Shown here in pieces: positions 1 to 9,981 of a stretch of DNA of 64,000 bases. The DNA is taken from the NCBI RefSeq assembly GCF_040717455.1, contig NZ_JBFEFH010000011.1, positions 124,001 through 188,000 of the forward strand, given 5' to 3'. The notes under the pieces were generated by a model that worked only from the letters and a program-made list of their open reading frames with translations, was not told the DNA's origin and did not search any database. This stretch comes from Tautonia sp040717455. Its GTDB lineage: Bacteria > Planctomycetota > Planctomycetia > Isosphaerales > Isosphaeraceae. The position numbers and the translations under genes are program-made. Numbering within the stretch: the stretch's first letter is position 1; every line of letters begins with the position of its first letter.

Positions 1-980
1 AGCGCCAGGTGGCTGGCGGCGGGCATCGTGAGCACGATGATCTGGGCGATCATCGGCCCGCTCGACAGCGAGAGCTTCAGGCCGAGCACGGCCAGGAGGG
101 TCGAGGTCGCCAGCCAGACCGTCCACCCGGCGATCAGGGGGACGAGCGCCCACCAGAGGCTCCGGGTGGCGATCAGGGTGACGGCCCCGATCAGGAGCAT
201 GCCGACGGTCGCCAGGCGACGGCCGTCGACCTCGATGGCCCGGAAGCCGTCGGCCAGCAGGACCGGGGGCCCGACGACGGCCGGGTCGCGGTCGAGGTCG
301 TGCCGATCGGCGAAGTCGTCGGCGATGGCCCGGATCGCCTCGACGGTCTGCTTCACGTCGTGCTCGCCGGCCGACTTCAGGCGGGTCATCAGGGCCGTGT
401 ACGTCCCGGATGCGTCGACGAGCGTGCCGAGGAGCAACGGATGAGCGGTGATCCGCCCCTTCAGTTCGGCCAGGGCTTCGGGCTGGTCGGCCGTCGATCG
501 CAGGGCCCCGGCGATGGTCGGGGTGGCCCACTGGCCCCCCCCTTCCCCCGAGATCCCGCGCTTGATGAGGTCGAGGACCTCGGCCCGGCTGGGCAGGAAC
601 AGGCGTTTCTTCTCGGGGATTTTTTCCAGGGCGAGCAAGGCGTCGTCGAGCTGCCAGAACAACGGCATCGTGTCGAGCGACTGGACCGACACCACCCCCT
701 CGATCTCGGCCGATCGGACCTCTTCGGCCAGCTCGGCCACCCGGGCGATGCCGCCGGGCGAGAGCAACTCGGGGTCGTGATAGGCGATGAAGACGAACTG
801 GTCGTTGCCGAACTGGGACGACGCCCGGCGATAGGCCACCACGTTCGGATCGTCCGCGGCGAAGAAGGACTCGATCGACTGGTCGTAGGTGATTTCCTTG
901 CCGAAAAACCAGAGCACGATCAGCGCCAGGGTCGTTGCGGCAAACAGGACGATTCGAGCCCGGAGCAGCAGGGCAATCAC
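1..980 (-). CDS. RND/MMPL superfamily exporter, N-terminal part (runs off the left edge)
   Basis: The frame is read from a GTG at 980 and stays open to base 1, so about 326 N-terminal residues are present and the C-terminus lies outside the window. Residues 1-26 form one hydrophobic helix. A soluble domain of about 220 residues follows, with the typical 'YDQSIESFFAADDP' type opening seen in MMPL exporters. A cluster of three hydrophobic helices then starts near residue 250. This order (one helix, large extracytoplasmic loop, helix bundle) is the RND/MMPL half-module layout. These proteins export lipids or hydrophobic compounds using the proton gradient. The substrate cannot be told. No ATG lies close to the hydrophobic start, so GTG is inferred. 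Confidence 0.82.
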   Translation of the reverse strand, partial: MIALLLRARIVLFAATTLALIVLWFFGKEITYDQSIESFFAADDPNVVAYRRASSQFGNDQFVFIAYHDPELLSPGGIARVAELAEEVRSAEIEGVVSVQSLDTMPLFWQLDDALLALEKIPEKKRLFLPSRAEVLDLIKRGISGEGGGQWATPTIAGALRSTADQPEALAELKGRITAHPLLLGTLVDASGTYTALMTRLKSAGEHDVKQTVEAIRAIADDFADRHDLDRDPAVVGPPVLLADGFRAIEVDGRRLATVGMLLIGAVTLIATRSLWWALVPLIAGWTVWLATSTLLAVLGLKLSLSSGPMIAQIIVLTMPAASHLA

Positions 981-1081
981 GGGGGGCGGTCCTTGGCGAA
1001 AGGGGTCGAGGCAGCGTCAGCGACAGCGTCGCGAGGGGGGACGGCCGGCCGCGATGGCCGCGACCGCGTTCCCCCCGGATC

Positions 1082-1087
1082 GTTATA
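1082..1087 (-). promoter_or_regulatory. possible -10 element for the RND exporter
   Basis: On the minus strand this reads TATAAC, about 100 bases upstream of the exporter start, in an otherwise GC-rich gap. No convincing -35 hexamer lies 16-18 bases further upstream, so this is a weak assignment. Confidence 0.25.
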
Positions 1088-1203
1088 GGCTGCCTCACCG
1101 CCTCGCGTCGAGTCGGACCGCGTCCGAAGAGGAGGACAGGAGGGGGCGGGGGCGTCTCGGGCCGCCCAGGGGAATGGCGATCCCGAAGGCGGCGGAAGGT
1201 GGG

Positions 1204-1968
1204 TTATCGAGGGAGGAAATCACCGCGATCGAGGACGCCGACCGGGACCTGAATGGCCGGATCGGTGAACGGGACGGCCCCTCCGGTCCGTTCGTGCGGG
1301 GGGAGGTCCTGCTCGGCCTCGGTCAGCGGGATCGTCATGCCGATGAACTCGGTGCCGCCGCGGAGCGAGCCGGACTGGAACGGGCCGAGGCCGCCGATGT
1401 GCACGTTCTTGTCGTCCGAGGTCCCCAGCACGGTCCCCGAATTCCAGACGAGCTGGCCGCTGGCGCGGTCGTAGGCGAACAGGGCGAGCTTGGTGACCGC
1501 CTGCTGGTCGCTCTTCTTGATGAGCGGGATCTCCGGGACGTTGCCGGCCGGGATGCCCGGGATGGTCATCGGCACGTTCATCTGCGGCACGCCGATGAGC
1601 AACTGCGAGTCATCGGTGCCGTAGGCCCCGGTTCGGGCCTCGACGACCCACTGGGCGTCTTCCTTCGTCTCGCGGAGCAAGACCCCCTGGGAGAGTAACG
1701 CCTGGCGGAGGCTGGAGGTCACCCACCCCTTGTCCACGGCCTCGACGTGGGTCGTGTCGAGGAAGACGGGCACCCCGATCAGGGGGCGGAAGTCGACCTG
1801 ACGCAGGGCCTGGTCCCAGGAGTTGGTCAGCAGGAGCTGCTCGGTCCCGGTCCGGGCGGTGTTCGTCATCCGGGTACTGCCGCAGCCCACGGCCAGGGGC
1901 AGGACGAGTCCGGAGAGGGCCAGGATCACCCTGGCCGATCGCCGGGCTGCCGTCGCTTCCGTGCACAT
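1204..1968 (-). CDS. predicted lipoprotein, DUF6655-like
   Basis: A 254-residue protein. A basic stretch (ARRSAR) is followed by a hydrophobic helix and the lipobox LAVGC with Cys29 as the lipidation site, so it is probably anchored in a membrane facing the periplasm. After the lipobox the segment 'RMTNTARTGTEQLLLTNSWD' resembles the opening of a planctomycete family that I recall as DUF6655; this is from memory. No catalytic motif is visible and the function is unknown. The start at 1968 is preferred over an in-frame ATG at 2007 because a GAGGAG ribosome-binding site lies 10 bases upstream and the signal peptide then has normal length. It lies downstream of htrA on the same strand but beyond a very strong hairpin, so it is probably transcribed separately. 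Confidence 0.75.
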   Translation of the reverse strand: MCTEATAARRSARVILALSGLVLPLAVGCGSTRMTNTARTGTEQLLLTNSWDQALRQVDFRPLIGVPVFLDTTHVEAVDKGWVTSSLRQALLSQGVLLRETKEDAQWVVEARTGAYGTDDSQLLIGVPQMNVPMTIPGIPAGNVPEIPLIKKSDQQAVTKLALFAYDRASGQLVWNSGTVLGTSDDKNVHIGGLGPFQSGSLRGGTEFIGMTIPLTEAEQDLPPHERTGGAVPFTDPAIQVPVGVLDRGDFLPR

Positions 1969-2043
1969 CGGGGGGACACTCCTCAAAGGTCCTGAAGCCT
2001 TCAGCACGCCGGGGCTTCCGGATCCGGGGGCGGAAGGTACCGC

Positions 2044-2107
2044 AAGACGCCCGGCCGGTCAACGCCGATCCGGGGTGTCCGGATCGGCGCGACCGGCCGG
2101 GCGTCTT
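2044..2107. terminator. very long hairpin behind htrA
   Basis: Bases 2044-2060 pair perfectly with 2091-2107 (17 bp). After a small bulge (2 bases against 1), 2063-2073 pair perfectly with 2079-2089 (11 bp) around a 5-base loop. It sits 50 bases behind the htrA stop and upstream of the lipoprotein start. There is no T-tract, so it may act as a terminator or as an mRNA 3'-end stabiliser. Confidence 0.6.
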
Positions 2108-2156
2108 CGAGGGGCACGGGGGCGGGGGGTTCTGCCTCCCGCCCCGGGCCGAGGGA

Positions 2157-3797
2157 TCAGTTGTCGCTGTTGCCCTCGCCCTCACCGTCGCCATCGCCAT
2201 CCGGCTCGGTCGCCTTCAGGACGATGAATCGGCCGGCGGCGTCGGCCGGCTGGACATAAACGGCCAGGCTGTCCGAGTCGTCGAGCATGGCCTGGAAGTC
2301 GTCGAGGCTGGTCACGTCCTGGGGCTTGCGGTCCTTGATGACCTTGGTGATCAGGTCGCCCGCCTCGATCCCCTGCGCGGCGGCCGGCGAGTCGGGGGCG
2401 ACGTTGCGGACGAGGACGCCCTGGGTGCCGGCGTCGTAGCCGAACTGCTCGGCCAGGTCGGCCGAGAGATCCTGGAGCTCCAGGCCGAACCGGTTCAGCT
2501 CGACCCCCGGGGTTTCCCGAGGGCCTCCCCGGCTCGGGGCCCGCGACAGGCCGGCGATCTCGACCTCTTCCGAAGGGGCCAGGTTGATGACGGCCGTCTG
2601 CTCCTGGCCCTCGCGGATGTAGGTCAGCTCGTGCCCCTGGGAGAGCGAGCTGGTCGAGACCTCCAGGCGGAAGCCGGGGACGCTGCGGACGTCTCGCCCC
2701 TTGAAGCCGACGATCACGTCGCCGGGCCGCAAGCCGGCCTTGTCCGCCGGGCTGCCGGGGACGATCTCGTTGACGAGGATGCCGTCGAGGTCCGGGTCGA
2801 TGCCGAACGAATCGGCCAGCTCGGGGGTCAACGCAGAGATGGCCACGCCGAGGCGGGCCCGCTGCACCTTGCCTTCTTCGATCAGGGCATCGGCGACGTA
2901 GGACGCCAGCTTGATCGGGATGGCGAAGCCGACACCCGCATTGGCCCGGCTTCGCGTGGCGATCGCCGAGTTGATGCCGATGACCCGGCCTTCGATGTCG
3001 ACCAGGGGGCCGCCGGAGTTGCCCGGGTTGATCGCCGCGTCGGTCTGGATGAAATCCTCATACCCCTCCCTCGGGTCGAGGATGCCGACCGCCTGCCGGT
3101 TCGTCGCCGAGATGATCCCGGCCGTCACCGTCTGGCTCAGTCCGAAGGGGGAGCCGATCGCCAGGACCCACTGGCCGACGTGCAGATCCTCGCTCGTGCC
3201 GATCTGCGCGGGGCGCGGCTCGTTCCGGAGCTCGGCCGGATTGACCTTGATCACGGCCACGTCGGTCGCCGGGTCGAGCCCGACGATGGTCGCCTGCGCG
3301 CTGCTGCCGTCGGAGAAGCTGACGAGGATGTCACCCTCCCCTGCCCCCTCGACCACGTGATTGTTGGTCAGGATGTGCCCCTGGTCGTCGTAGATGAAGC
3401 CCGAGCCGGTGCCTTCGATCGGCATCTGCTGGGGTTCGAACCGGAAGAAGTCCTCGGGGATCCCGGGGCCGCCTTCCGGGAAGAAGCGGCGGAACCGCTC
3501 CATGAATTCTTCCATCTCCTCGGGCGTCATCTCCCGAGGGCCGCCCTCTCCCCGGGGCGGGCGGCCGTTGTTCCCCTCGCGGCGCATCTGGGGGACGCGC
3601 TGCACGCTGATCTGCACCACCGAGGGGCTGACGAAGTCGGCCACCGACTCGAAGGCCCTCGACAGTTTCTTGGCCTCTTCCAGCCCTTCCTGCGGCATCT
3701 GAGGGCCGGCGGGGACGGTGCGCGACCAGTTCTGCGACCCGATCAGGGCGACGGTCGAAACGACCAGTGCCGCCCAGGCGACTGTGTTCCGCTTCAT
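2157..3797 (-). CDS. HtrA/DegP-family (Do-like) periplasmic serine protease
   Basis: A 546-residue protein with an N-terminal hydrophobic helix (residues 6-21) that exports or anchors it. The trypsin-like domain carries the complete triad: His147 in TNNHVVEG, Asp179 in PATDVAVIK, and Ser261 in NPGNSGGPLVD. Two PDZ domains follow, at about residues 315-400 and 435-530; the second contains VLVRNVAPDSPAAAQGIEAGD. It degrades or refolds damaged envelope proteins. An unusual Glu/Arg/Gly/Pro-rich linker (about residues 70-125) sits between the helix and the protease domain. The tail is an acidic Asp/Gly/Glu repeat. The ribosome-binding site CAGGAG lies about 10 bases before the ATG. The gene is monocistronic and divergent from the radical SAM gene. 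Confidence 0.93.
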   Translation of the reverse strand: MKRNTVAWAALVVSTVALIGSQNWSRTVPAGPQMPQEGLEEAKKLSRAFESVADFVSPSVVQISVQRVPQMRREGNNGRPPRGEGGPREMTPEEMEEFMERFRRFFPEGGPGIPEDFFRFEPQQMPIEGTGSGFIYDDQGHILTNNHVVEGAGEGDILVSFSDGSSAQATIVGLDPATDVAVIKVNPAELRNEPRPAQIGTSEDLHVGQWVLAIGSPFGLSQTVTAGIISATNRQAVGILDPREGYEDFIQTDAAINPGNSGGPLVDIEGRVIGINSAIATRSRANAGVGFAIPIKLASYVADALIEEGKVQRARLGVAISALTPELADSFGIDPDLDGILVNEIVPGSPADKAGLRPGDVIVGFKGRDVRSVPGFRLEVSTSSLSQGHELTYIREGQEQTAVINLAPSEEVEIAGLSRAPSRGGPRETPGVELNRFGLELQDLSADLAEQFGYDAGTQGVLVRNVAPDSPAAAQGIEAGDLITKVIKDRKPQDVTSLDDFQAMLDDSDSLAVYVQPADAAGRFIVLKATEPDGDGDGEGEGNSDN

Positions 3798-4073
3798 ACG
3801 CTGAGTTCTCCTGAATGATCGAATGCTGGCGATCGGCCTCGTTGACCCCGATCCAATCCGGACCTTCGGGATCGAGCGGCACGGTCGGTGTCAGACCTCG
3901 TTTCACGCCGAAAACCAGACCCCGGCACTGGACGGGCCTTCATGACGCCAGTTCTCATTGGTTACGATCGTCGATCCAGGAAGGTTTGATCGGCAATCGA
4001 TTTCGAGAAACGGGACTCCGAGGGATTCATCCCCTGGCCTCCACTTCCTCATACTTATAGGAAGATCGGCTCG

Positions 4074-5165
4074 ATGAGCAATGTGGAAGGAACCTCGGAA
4101 CGATGTTCGATCCCCGGGAGCGACCCTTCGGTGATGGTTGACCCTCGCAACGGCCTTCCTGAGGAATTCGTCGCCCACGCCGCCACCCGTCAAACGACCC
4201 CCGAGGCCGCCCGTCGCCTCCTGGCGGCGATCATCGGGCACGGGGAACACGACCCGATCGCCTGGAACCGGCGGTTCCAGCTCCCCCGCCGCCTGTTCGA
4301 GGGCTGGCCTCCGCTGCCTCGGTTGACCCGGGAACGGATCGAGACGTCCCCGGCCGATGGTTTCCAGAAAATCCTGTTCCGAACCCACGACCAACTCGCC
4401 GTCGAGACGGTCCTGATCCCCCTGCACAAGCCGGGGGCGGTCAGCATCTGCCTCTCGTCCCAGGTCGGCTGCCCGATGGCCTGCGCCTTCTGCGCCACCG
4501 CCCGCATGGAGCGCCGCCGCAACCTGGCGACCTGGGAGATGATCGACCAGTGGGTCCAGGCCCGCGACCTGGCGCGATCGCAAGGCCGCCGCGTCACCGG
4601 CACCGTGTTCATGGGCATGGGAGAACCGTTCCTCAATTACGACCGGGTCATGGCCGCCGCCGACCTGCTGCGCTGCCCCTTCGGCGGTTCCCTCTCGGCC
4701 AAGGCGATGACGGTGAGCACGGTCGGCCTCGTCCCCGAGATCGACCGCTTCACGGCCGAGCGGCGCACGATGCGGCTCTCGATCAGCATCGGGGCGGCCA
4801 TCGACGAAAAACGCCAGATGCTCGTCCCGGTCGCCGCCCGGACCCCCGTCGCCGAGGTCATGGCCGCCGCCCGACGCCATGCCGAGGCCCGCAAGGGACG
4901 GGTCATGATCTCCTACGTCTGCATCTCCGGCGTCAACGTCGGCGAGGAGGACGCCGAGGCCCTTGCGCAGGTCGTGGGCGATACCCCGATCCGGCTCGAC
5001 CTGATCGACGTGACCGACCCGACCGGCCGCTTCCGGCCCCCCTCCCCCGAGGAGCTTTCCCGATTCCGGGACGCCCTCACCCGGCACCTCGGCCAGCCGG
5101 TCGTGCGCCGCTATTCCGGGGGGGCCGACATCCGGGCCGCGTGCGGGACGCTGGCCGGATCCTGA
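4074..5165 (+). CDS. RlmN/Cfr-family radical SAM RNA methyltransferase-like protein
   Basis: A 363-residue protein. The radical SAM cluster motif CxxxCxxC is Cys133, Cys137, Cys140 (CPMACAFC). Cys126 in SICLSSQVGC matches the second conserved cysteine of RlmN, and the C-terminal AACGTLAG holds the cysteine that is methylated during catalysis. GTVFMGMGEPFLNYD is the GEP motif. The family methylates C2 or C8 of A2503 in 23S rRNA, and C2 of A37 in tRNAs. The usual SLHAPND motif is replaced by SISIGAAID, so this is a divergent paralogue and the target is uncertain. The gene follows a 276-base divergent gap shared with htrA and is preceded by an AT-rich CTTATAGGAAG that may serve as both promoter edge and ribosome-binding site. 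Confidence 0.82.
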   Translation: MSNVEGTSERCSIPGSDPSVMVDPRNGLPEEFVAHAATRQTTPEAARRLLAAIIGHGEHDPIAWNRRFQLPRRLFEGWPPLPRLTRERIETSPADGFQKILFRTHDQLAVETVLIPLHKPGAVSICLSSQVGCPMACAFCATARMERRRNLATWEMIDQWVQARDLARSQGRRVTGTVFMGMGEPFLNYDRVMAAADLLRCPFGGSLSAKAMTVSTVGLVPEIDRFTAERRTMRLSISIGAAIDEKRQMLVPVAARTPVAEVMAAARRHAEARKGRVMISYVCISGVNVGEEDAEALAQVVGDTPIRLDLIDVTDPTGRFRPPSPEELSRFRDALTRHLGQPVVRRYSGGADIRAACGTLAGS

Positions 5166-5373
5166 ACATGTGCCACCCGGCTCGATCCCGGAACCGAGGG
5201 ATTTCTCATTGAATCTCCCGGCCGTTTGTTCGACAATGTTACACGAATGAATCACGACCCCCACAATCGCGAGGTCGCGAGCCTCCCCCCTGCCCGGCTC
5301 GAACCACCCCACGCCTCGTCCCGCCTCGTGCGCGTCGTCTTCGAATCGCATTGAACCAAACGATGGTGGTCCG

Positions 5374-8300
5374 ATGGTCCTGAACTGGCTCAGACGGTTT
5401 TCGGTTGCGCCGACGTTGCTGGTCCCGATGGTGGCAGGCCTGCCCGCCCCGGCCCAGGACGACGATCCGGCCCTCCCGCCGCCCGCCGATCGGCCGATCG
5501 ACTTCGAGACGGACATCCGGCCCCTCTTCGAGGCCCGTTGCATCAACTGCCACGGCGCCGACCAGCGCAAGGGCGGGCTCCGGCTCGATAACCGGGCCGA
5601 CGGCCTCGCCGGGGGCGACTCCGGCCCCATGATCGAGCCGGGCGACAGCGCCCTGAGCTACCTGATCGAGAAGGTCGCCGGGCTCGACCCCCTCTCGACC
5701 ATGCCCCCCTCGGGCGACCCGCTCACGCCCGATCAGGTCGGCCTCCTGCGGGCCTGGATCGACCAGGGGGCCGACTGGCCCGACGCCGACGACCCCGCCG
5801 AGGCCCCGTCGAGCGACCACTGGGCCTTCCAGGCCCCCGAGCTTCCCGAGCTGCCGAGCGTCAGCGACCCGTCGTGGCCCCGCAACCCGATCGACCACTT
5901 CATCCTCGCCCGGCTCGACGCCGAGGGGCTCTCCCCCGCCCCCGAGGCCGACCGCACGACCCTCATCCGCCGCCTCGCGCTCGACCTGATCGGACTTCCG
6001 CCGACCCCCGAGGAGGTGGACGCCTTCGTCAACGACCCATCGCCCGAGGCGTATGAGAATTTGGTCGATCGCCTGCTGGCCTCGCCGCATTACGGCGAGC
6101 GCTGGGGACGCAGGTGGCTCGACCTGGCCCGCTACGCCGACACCAACGGCTACGAGAAGGACCGCGAGCGCTCCATCTGGCCCTACCGCGACTGGGTAAT
6201 CGATGCCCTGAACGACGACCTGCCCTTCGACCAGTTCACCATCGAGCAGCTCGCCGGCGACCTCCTGCCCGACCCCTCGATCGACCAGCGGGTGGCCACC
6301 GGCTTCCACCGGAACACGATGATCAACGAGGAAGGCGGCATCGACGTCGAGGAATTCCGCTACGCCGCCGTCGTCGATCGCGTCGCCACCACCGGCTCGA
6401 CCTGGCTCGGCCTGACGGTCGCCTGCGCCCAGTGCCACACCCACAAATTCGACCCGATCACCCAGCGCGAATATTATCAACTGTTCGCCTTCCTCAACAA
6501 CGCCGACGAGCCGGAGCTGGCCCTGCCCGACCCGGAAATCCTCCGCCGCAGGGCCGAGCTGCAGGCGGAGATCGACGCGGTCGTCGCCTCCCTCCCCTTT
6601 CTCTTCCCCGTCCCCGACGACGCCCCTGGGGGAGAGTCCCTGACGGAAGACGAACGCCGTCGGCAGCACCGCGCCGCCTCGATGGCCCGTTGGGAAGCCG
6701 ATCTCACCACCTTCGACTGGACGCCGATCGCCCCCTCCTCCCTCGCCTCGAAGAACGGCGCGACGATGGAGGTGCTCGACGACCGCTCGGTCCTGGTCAG
6801 CGGCGACACGCCGAATCAGGACGTGTACACGGTCGAGCTGGAAACCGACCTGGAAGGGATCACCGGGCTTCGCCTCGAAGTCCTGCCCCACGAGAGCCTT
6901 CCCGACGGCGGCCCGGGCCGTGCCCCCTTGTTCTCGGTCGGCGACTTCCTGCTGACCGAGTTCGAGGTCGAGGCGTCATCCGGTGAGGATACGCCGGAGC
7001 GGGTCGCCATCGCCCAGGCCTCCGAGGATTACGCCGAGAAGGGCCACCCGGCCGCAAAAGCGATCGACGGCGTGTACGACACCGGCTGGAACGTCAAGGG
7101 GGCCATCGGCGAGCCTCACGCCGCCGTCTTCGCGTTTGCGGAGCCGATCGGCGAAGGGGAGAAGACGCGCCTCGTCCTCACGCTCCGGCAAGAATACATC
7201 CACCAGATGACCATCGGCCGCTTCCGCCTCTCGACCACAACCGACTCCGGGTCGGTGCGGGCCTCCGGGCTCCCGGCCGAGATCGAGGCGATCGCCCGCA
7301 TCCCGGCTCACGAGCGAACCCCGGAACAGGCCGATCAGATCACCGCCTACTACCTGTCGGTCGCCCCCGAGCTGGAGGAGCAGCACCAGCGGATCGCCTC
7401 CCTCCGCAAGGCGATGCCCAAACTCCCGACGACCATGGTGATGCAGGAGCGTCGGCCCGAGCACTCGCGGACGACGCAGATCCACCAGCGGGGCGAGTTC
7501 CTCCAGCCGACCGGCAACGCGGTCGAGCCGGGGGTCCCCTCGGTCCTGCATCCGCTCCCCGACGACCAGCCTCTCGACCGCCTGGGCCTGGCCCGATGGC
7601 TCGTCAGCGAGGACAACCCCCTCGTCGCCCGGGTCACGGTCAACCGCCTCTGGTCCGGCCACTTCGGCCGCGGGATCGTCCCCACGCTCGACGACTTCGG
7701 CACGCGGGGGGAGCCCCCGTCGCATCCCGACCTGCTCGACTGGCTGGCCGTCACCTTTGTCAATGAAGGCTGGAGCCAGAAGGCGATCCATCGCCTGATC
7801 GTCACGAGCGCGACCTACCGGCAATCGTCCGCCGTCGATCGGTCGCTCGTGGATCGCGACCTCGAAAACGTCCTGCTCGCCCGGGGGCCTCGCTTCCGGC
7901 TGGAGGCCGAGCTGGTCCGCGACCTCGCCCTCTCGGCCAGCGGTTTACTCAACCCGACCGTCGGCGGCCCGAGCGTGTACCCGCCGCAGCCCGCAGGGGT
8001 GACCGCCCTGGCCTACGGCGGCCCCGGCTGGCCGACCAGCACCGGCCCCGACCGCTATCGTCGCGGCCTCTACACCTTCACCAAGCGCACCGCCCCCTAC
8101 GCCGCGTTCACCACCTTCGACGCGCCGACCTCCGAGGTGACCTGCACCCGCCGCGAGCGCTCGAACACCCCCCTCCAGGCCCTGACGCTGCTCAACGACC
8201 CCGTCTTCCTGGAGGCCGCCCAGGCCCTCGCCCGGCGGGTCGTCTCGGAGTTGCCCGAAGCGGACGCCGAGGCCCGAGCCGCCCGCGCCTTCCGCCTCTG

Positions 8301-8502
8301 CCTCTCGCGGGAGCCCGATGCGTCGGAGCTTGCCGCCATCCTCGACTTCTACCAGGCCCAGCACGACCGGATCGCGGCGGGAGAGCTGGACGCCGAGGCC
8401 CTCGCCGGGACCTCCGAATCCGATCGGGCGGCGGAGCTGGCCGCCTGGGCGACCGTGGCGCGGGCCCTGCTGAACCTCGACGAAACCATCACCGTGGAGT
8501 GA
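5374..8502 (+). CDS. PSCyt1/DUF1549/DUF1553 planctomycete cytochrome-type protein (long form)
   Basis: A 1042-residue exported protein with a signal peptide at residues 1-27. The planctomycete cytochrome c domain has the haem motif CINCH (Cys56, Cys59, His60). DUF1549 follows, starting near SDPSWPRNPIDHFILARL and including the conserved CAQCHTHKFDP. DUF1553 (PSD1) makes up the C-terminal part, ending in a LLNLDE motif. Between the two, roughly residues 470-630, lies an inserted beta-rich segment (KAIDGVYDTGWNV) that looks like a carbohydrate- or ligand-binding module and is absent from the shorter copy downstream. The family is abundant in planctomycetes; its role is unproven but is assumed to be in periplasmic redox or polysaccharide chemistry. 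It is followed after 3 bases by its usual DUF1501 partner. Confidence 0.93.
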   Translation: MVLNWLRRFSVAPTLLVPMVAGLPAPAQDDDPALPPPADRPIDFETDIRPLFEARCINCHGADQRKGGLRLDNRADGLAGGDSGPMIEPGDSALSYLIEKVAGLDPLSTMPPSGDPLTPDQVGLLRAWIDQGADWPDADDPAEAPSSDHWAFQAPELPELPSVSDPSWPRNPIDHFILARLDAEGLSPAPEADRTTLIRRLALDLIGLPPTPEEVDAFVNDPSPEAYENLVDRLLASPHYGERWGRRWLDLARYADTNGYEKDRERSIWPYRDWVIDALNDDLPFDQFTIEQLAGDLLPDPSIDQRVATGFHRNTMINEEGGIDVEEFRYAAVVDRVATTGSTWLGLTVACAQCHTHKFDPITQREYYQLFAFLNNADEPELALPDPEILRRRAELQAEIDAVVASLPFLFPVPDDAPGGESLTEDERRRQHRAASMARWEADLTTFDWTPIAPSSLASKNGATMEVLDDRSVLVSGDTPNQDVYTVELETDLEGITGLRLEVLPHESLPDGGPGRAPLFSVGDFLLTEFEVEASSGEDTPERVAIAQASEDYAEKGHPAAKAIDGVYDTGWNVKGAIGEPHAAVFAFAEPIGEGEKTRLVLTLRQEYIHQMTIGRFRLSTTTDSGSVRASGLPAEIEAIARIPAHERTPEQADQITAYYLSVAPELEEQHQRIASLRKAMPKLPTTMVMQERRPEHSRTTQIHQRGEFLQPTGNAVEPGVPSVLHPLPDDQPLDRLGLARWLVSEDNPLVARVTVNRLWSGHFGRGIVPTLDDFGTRGEPPSHPDLLDWLAVTFVNEGWSQKAIHRLIVTSATYRQSSAVDRSLVDRDLENVLLARGPRFRLEAELVRDLALSASGLLNPTVGGPSVYPPQPAGVTALAYGGPGWPTSTGPDRYRRGLYTFTKRTAPYAAFTTFDAPTSEVTCTRRERSNTPLQALTLLNDPVFLEAAQALARRVVSELPEADAEARAARAFRLCLSREPDASELAAILDFYQAQHDRIAAGELDAEALAGTSESDRAAELAAWATVARALLNLDETITVE

Positions 8503-8505
8503 CTC

Positions 8506-9977
<1,472 letters not shown>

Positions 9978-9981
<4 letters not shown>

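Noticed and set aside
3798..4073. A tRNA or riboswitch in the divergent htrA/radical SAM gap
   Set aside because: No cloverleaf arms, T-loop sequence or known riboswitch core could be found on either strand.
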